Shown: positions 4,533-5,697 of the stretch, in pieces
How the letters are laid out: every line of letters begins with the position of its first letter
Numbering within the stretch: the first letter of the stretch is position 1
Assembly (NCBI GenBank): GCA_903873355.1
Contig: CAIQOG010000672.1
Location: forward strand, 1 to 5,697
Source of the DNA: an uncultured Bacteroidales bacterium
GTDB taxonomy: Bacteria > Bacteroidota > Bacteroidia > Bacteroidales > Paludibacteraceae
Direction of reading: 5' to 3'
Length of the DNA stretch: 5,697 bases
Notes under the pieces: model-generated
Told to the model about the DNA's origin: nothing
The model's input: only the letters and a program-made list of their open reading frames with translations
Databases searched by the model: none
Made by a program: the position numbers and the translations under genes

Positions 4533-5525
4533 CTAGTCCATTTTATTTTTTATAGATTTTATTTCTTTATCAAAATCACTTTCGTAGTTTTTATCCTGAA
4601 TCGAGCGAAACTTATCATATTCTTGTTCGGCTTTGAGTTTTGCCTCCAACATACTGACTTTACCCTTTTCCTTTAATATCGGATAGTTTGATAATTCAAG
4701 AAACCCGTCCATAAATTTCACCCATTGCTGCATATTGAAAGCAATTCCGCGCTGTGCATTATTTTCGGCCAGATCCAAATAGGCGGAAACAATGCGGTTA
4801 AGTTCGGCCACGTGCTGATGTGACAAATAATTTTTGGCAACAGCCACATCACTTTTCAGAATTTTACCTTCGGGGGATGCTTTCCATGTTTTCAGACCCA
4901 TATACAGTTTGGTAGCATCGGCTTCGGTATAGATTATCTCGGCAGCTGTTTGACCTGTTATTGCCCAATGAAGTTTATTTTGTACGGCAGCAAAAAAGTC
5001 CTTTGTTTGTGGACTGTTTTTATCATAATCGGTGCTTAGAGCGTATATATCGGTTATCTTCTGATAGAACCGGCGTTCGCTTGCCCGTATCTCACGGATA
5101 CGTTCCAGTAACTCATCAAAATAATCCTGCCCGAAGCTTTTACCCTGTTTCAATCGCTCATCGTCCATCACAAAACCCTTGATAATAAACTCATTCAGCG
5201 TTTGTGTTGCCCATTTTCTGAACTCAGTAGCCTGCGATGAATTAACACGATAACCTACAGCAAGAATGGCCTCGAGGCGATAAAATGTAGTTTCATAATT
5301 TTTACCATCCGAAGCAGTTGTTTCCATTTTGGAAATAACTGAATCGATAGCTAACTCCCCCGATTCGAGAATATTCTTCAAATGCTTACTCACTCCAGGC
5401 ACATTAACCCCAAACAACTCTGCCATGGCTTTTTGAGTTAGCCAAAATGTACCATCCTGAAAAAACACACTTACTTTCGCATTTTTCCCGACAGGATTAA
5501 ACAGCAAAATATTTCTTGTTTGCAT
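4533..5525 (-). CDS. rhuM: RhuM family protein (Virulence_RhuM)
   Basis: This 330-residue protein matches the RhuM family in length and pattern. An N-terminal helix-turn-helix-like part (about 26-58, FWLTQKAMAELFGVNVPGVSKHL) is followed by the conserved TTFYRLEAILAVGYRVNSSQ then ATEFRKWATQTLNEFIIKGF (79-118). A coiled, charged middle (about 120-160), the block DFFAAVQNKLHWAITGQTAAEII (177-199) and a basic C-terminal helix ending KNKMD complete it. RhuM was named from Salmonella pathogenicity island 3. Its biochemical role is unknown; relatives are frequent in genomic islands and inside type I restriction loci, and a DNA-binding or toxin-like role has been proposed. The ATG at 5523-5525 has an A-rich leader. 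It starts 34 bases after the stop of the DUF559 fragment, so the two may be cotranscribed. No frameshift or missing block is seen. Confidence 0.9.
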   Translation of the reverse strand: MQTRNILLFNPVGKNAKVSVFFQDGTFWLTQKAMAELFGVNVPGVSKHLKNILESGELAIDSVISKMETTASDGKNYETTFYRLEAILAVGYRVNSSQATEFRKWATQTLNEFIIKGFVMDDERLKQGKSFGQDYFDELLERIREIRASERRFYQKITDIYALSTDYDKNSPQTKDFFAAVQNKLHWAITGQTAAEIIYTEADATKLYMGLKTWKASPEGKILKSDVAVAKNYLSHQHVAELNRIVSAYLDLAENNAQRGIAFNMQQWVKFMDGFLELSNYPILKEKGKVSMLEAKLKAEQEYDKFRSIQDKNYESDFDKEIKSIKNKMD

Positions 5526-5559
5526 ATAATTTTTTCTGATGATTTATTACTCACATTTT

Positions 5560-5697
5560 CTAACATCTCAAATTCTTCTTTATCTCTTCCAGCACCTGCC
5601 CCGGATAATTAAACACTTCCAGGTTTTCAAACCGTATCACCCGAATTCCCACCGAGTTTAGATATTCAGTTCGTTTGGCATCATATTCCTTACCTTC
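5560..5697 (-). CDS. DUF559 endonuclease-like protein, second copy, partial (5' end outside window)
   Basis: This is the last 45 codons of a gene that enters from the right edge, reading EGKEYDAKRTEYLNSVGIRV and on to LEEIKKNLRC, with stop TAG at 5560-5562. Bases 5575-5697 are identical to 3775-3897, so residues corresponding to 76-116 of the other DUF559 protein are the same. The end differs: KKNLRC here against KKHLKFLENK there. The candidate catalytic residues lie beyond the window, so activity cannot be judged. It ends 34 bases before rhuM and may share its transcript. The perfect identity points to recent duplication or gene conversion. Because the identity runs to the edge, the repeat could be longer. 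Confidence 0.85.
   Translation of the reverse strand, partial: EGKEYDAKRTEYLNSVGIRVIRFENLEVFNYPGQVLEEIKKNLRC

Noticed and set aside
3775..5574. Simple tandem duplication of a 1.8-kb unit, suggested by the DUF559 copies.
   Set aside because: The HsdS-like tails are 769 bases apart, not 1800, and the DNA to the left of the two DUF559 copies is otherwise different, so a simple tandem unit does not fit.

Overview
The window looks like chromosomal DNA of a member of the Bacteroidota. Three things point there: three sequences fit the phylum's sigma factor promoter (TAnnTTTG at -7, TTG at -33); several starts have A-rich leaders without a Shine-Dalgarno sequence; and the proteins include DUF6266, which as far as I know is confined to this phylum. 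A Bacteroidales/Marinilabiliales-type host is my guess, not something the sequence proves. All genes I accept lie on the minus strand, so the window is described from right to left in the order of transcription.

Accessory part (5697 to about 2040). It opens with the 3' end of a DUF559 endonuclease-like gene that continues past the window, followed 34 bases later by a rhuM-family gene. Next come a relic that reads like the last residues of a type I specificity subunit (HsdS), a gene-free stretch with GC-rich hairpin repeats, a complete DUF559 gene, and a second, more damaged HsdS-like tail. Then follow a dispersed palindrome, a 171-residue protein of unknown function with an acidic tail, another hairpin-rich spacer, and a DUF6266 gene with a promoter and a terminator. 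The two DUF559 copies are identical over the last 123 bases of the window, exactly 1800 bases apart. I read this part as the worn remains of, or the edge of, a type I restriction-modification locus.

Core part (about 1920 to 1). This is a conserved translation block: a promoter, rpsU (ribosomal protein S21), a XerC/XerD-like tyrosine recombinase and hpf/raiA (ribosome hibernation factor), probably one operon. It ends at a 12-bp hairpin. A second promoter overlaps that hairpin and drives tRNA-Thr(UGU) and tRNA-Tyr(GUA). By comparison with the thrU-tyrU-glyT-thrT-tufB cluster of E. coli and its Bacteroidota equivalents, tRNA-Gly, a second tRNA-Thr and tuf would be expected just beyond base 1.

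The most interesting points are the promoter-terminator overlap at 299-362 and the rearranged restriction/defence remnant (DUF559, RhuM, two HsdS-like tails, a perfect 123-bp duplication, inverted hairpin repeats). I did not find a complete, clearly novel system.
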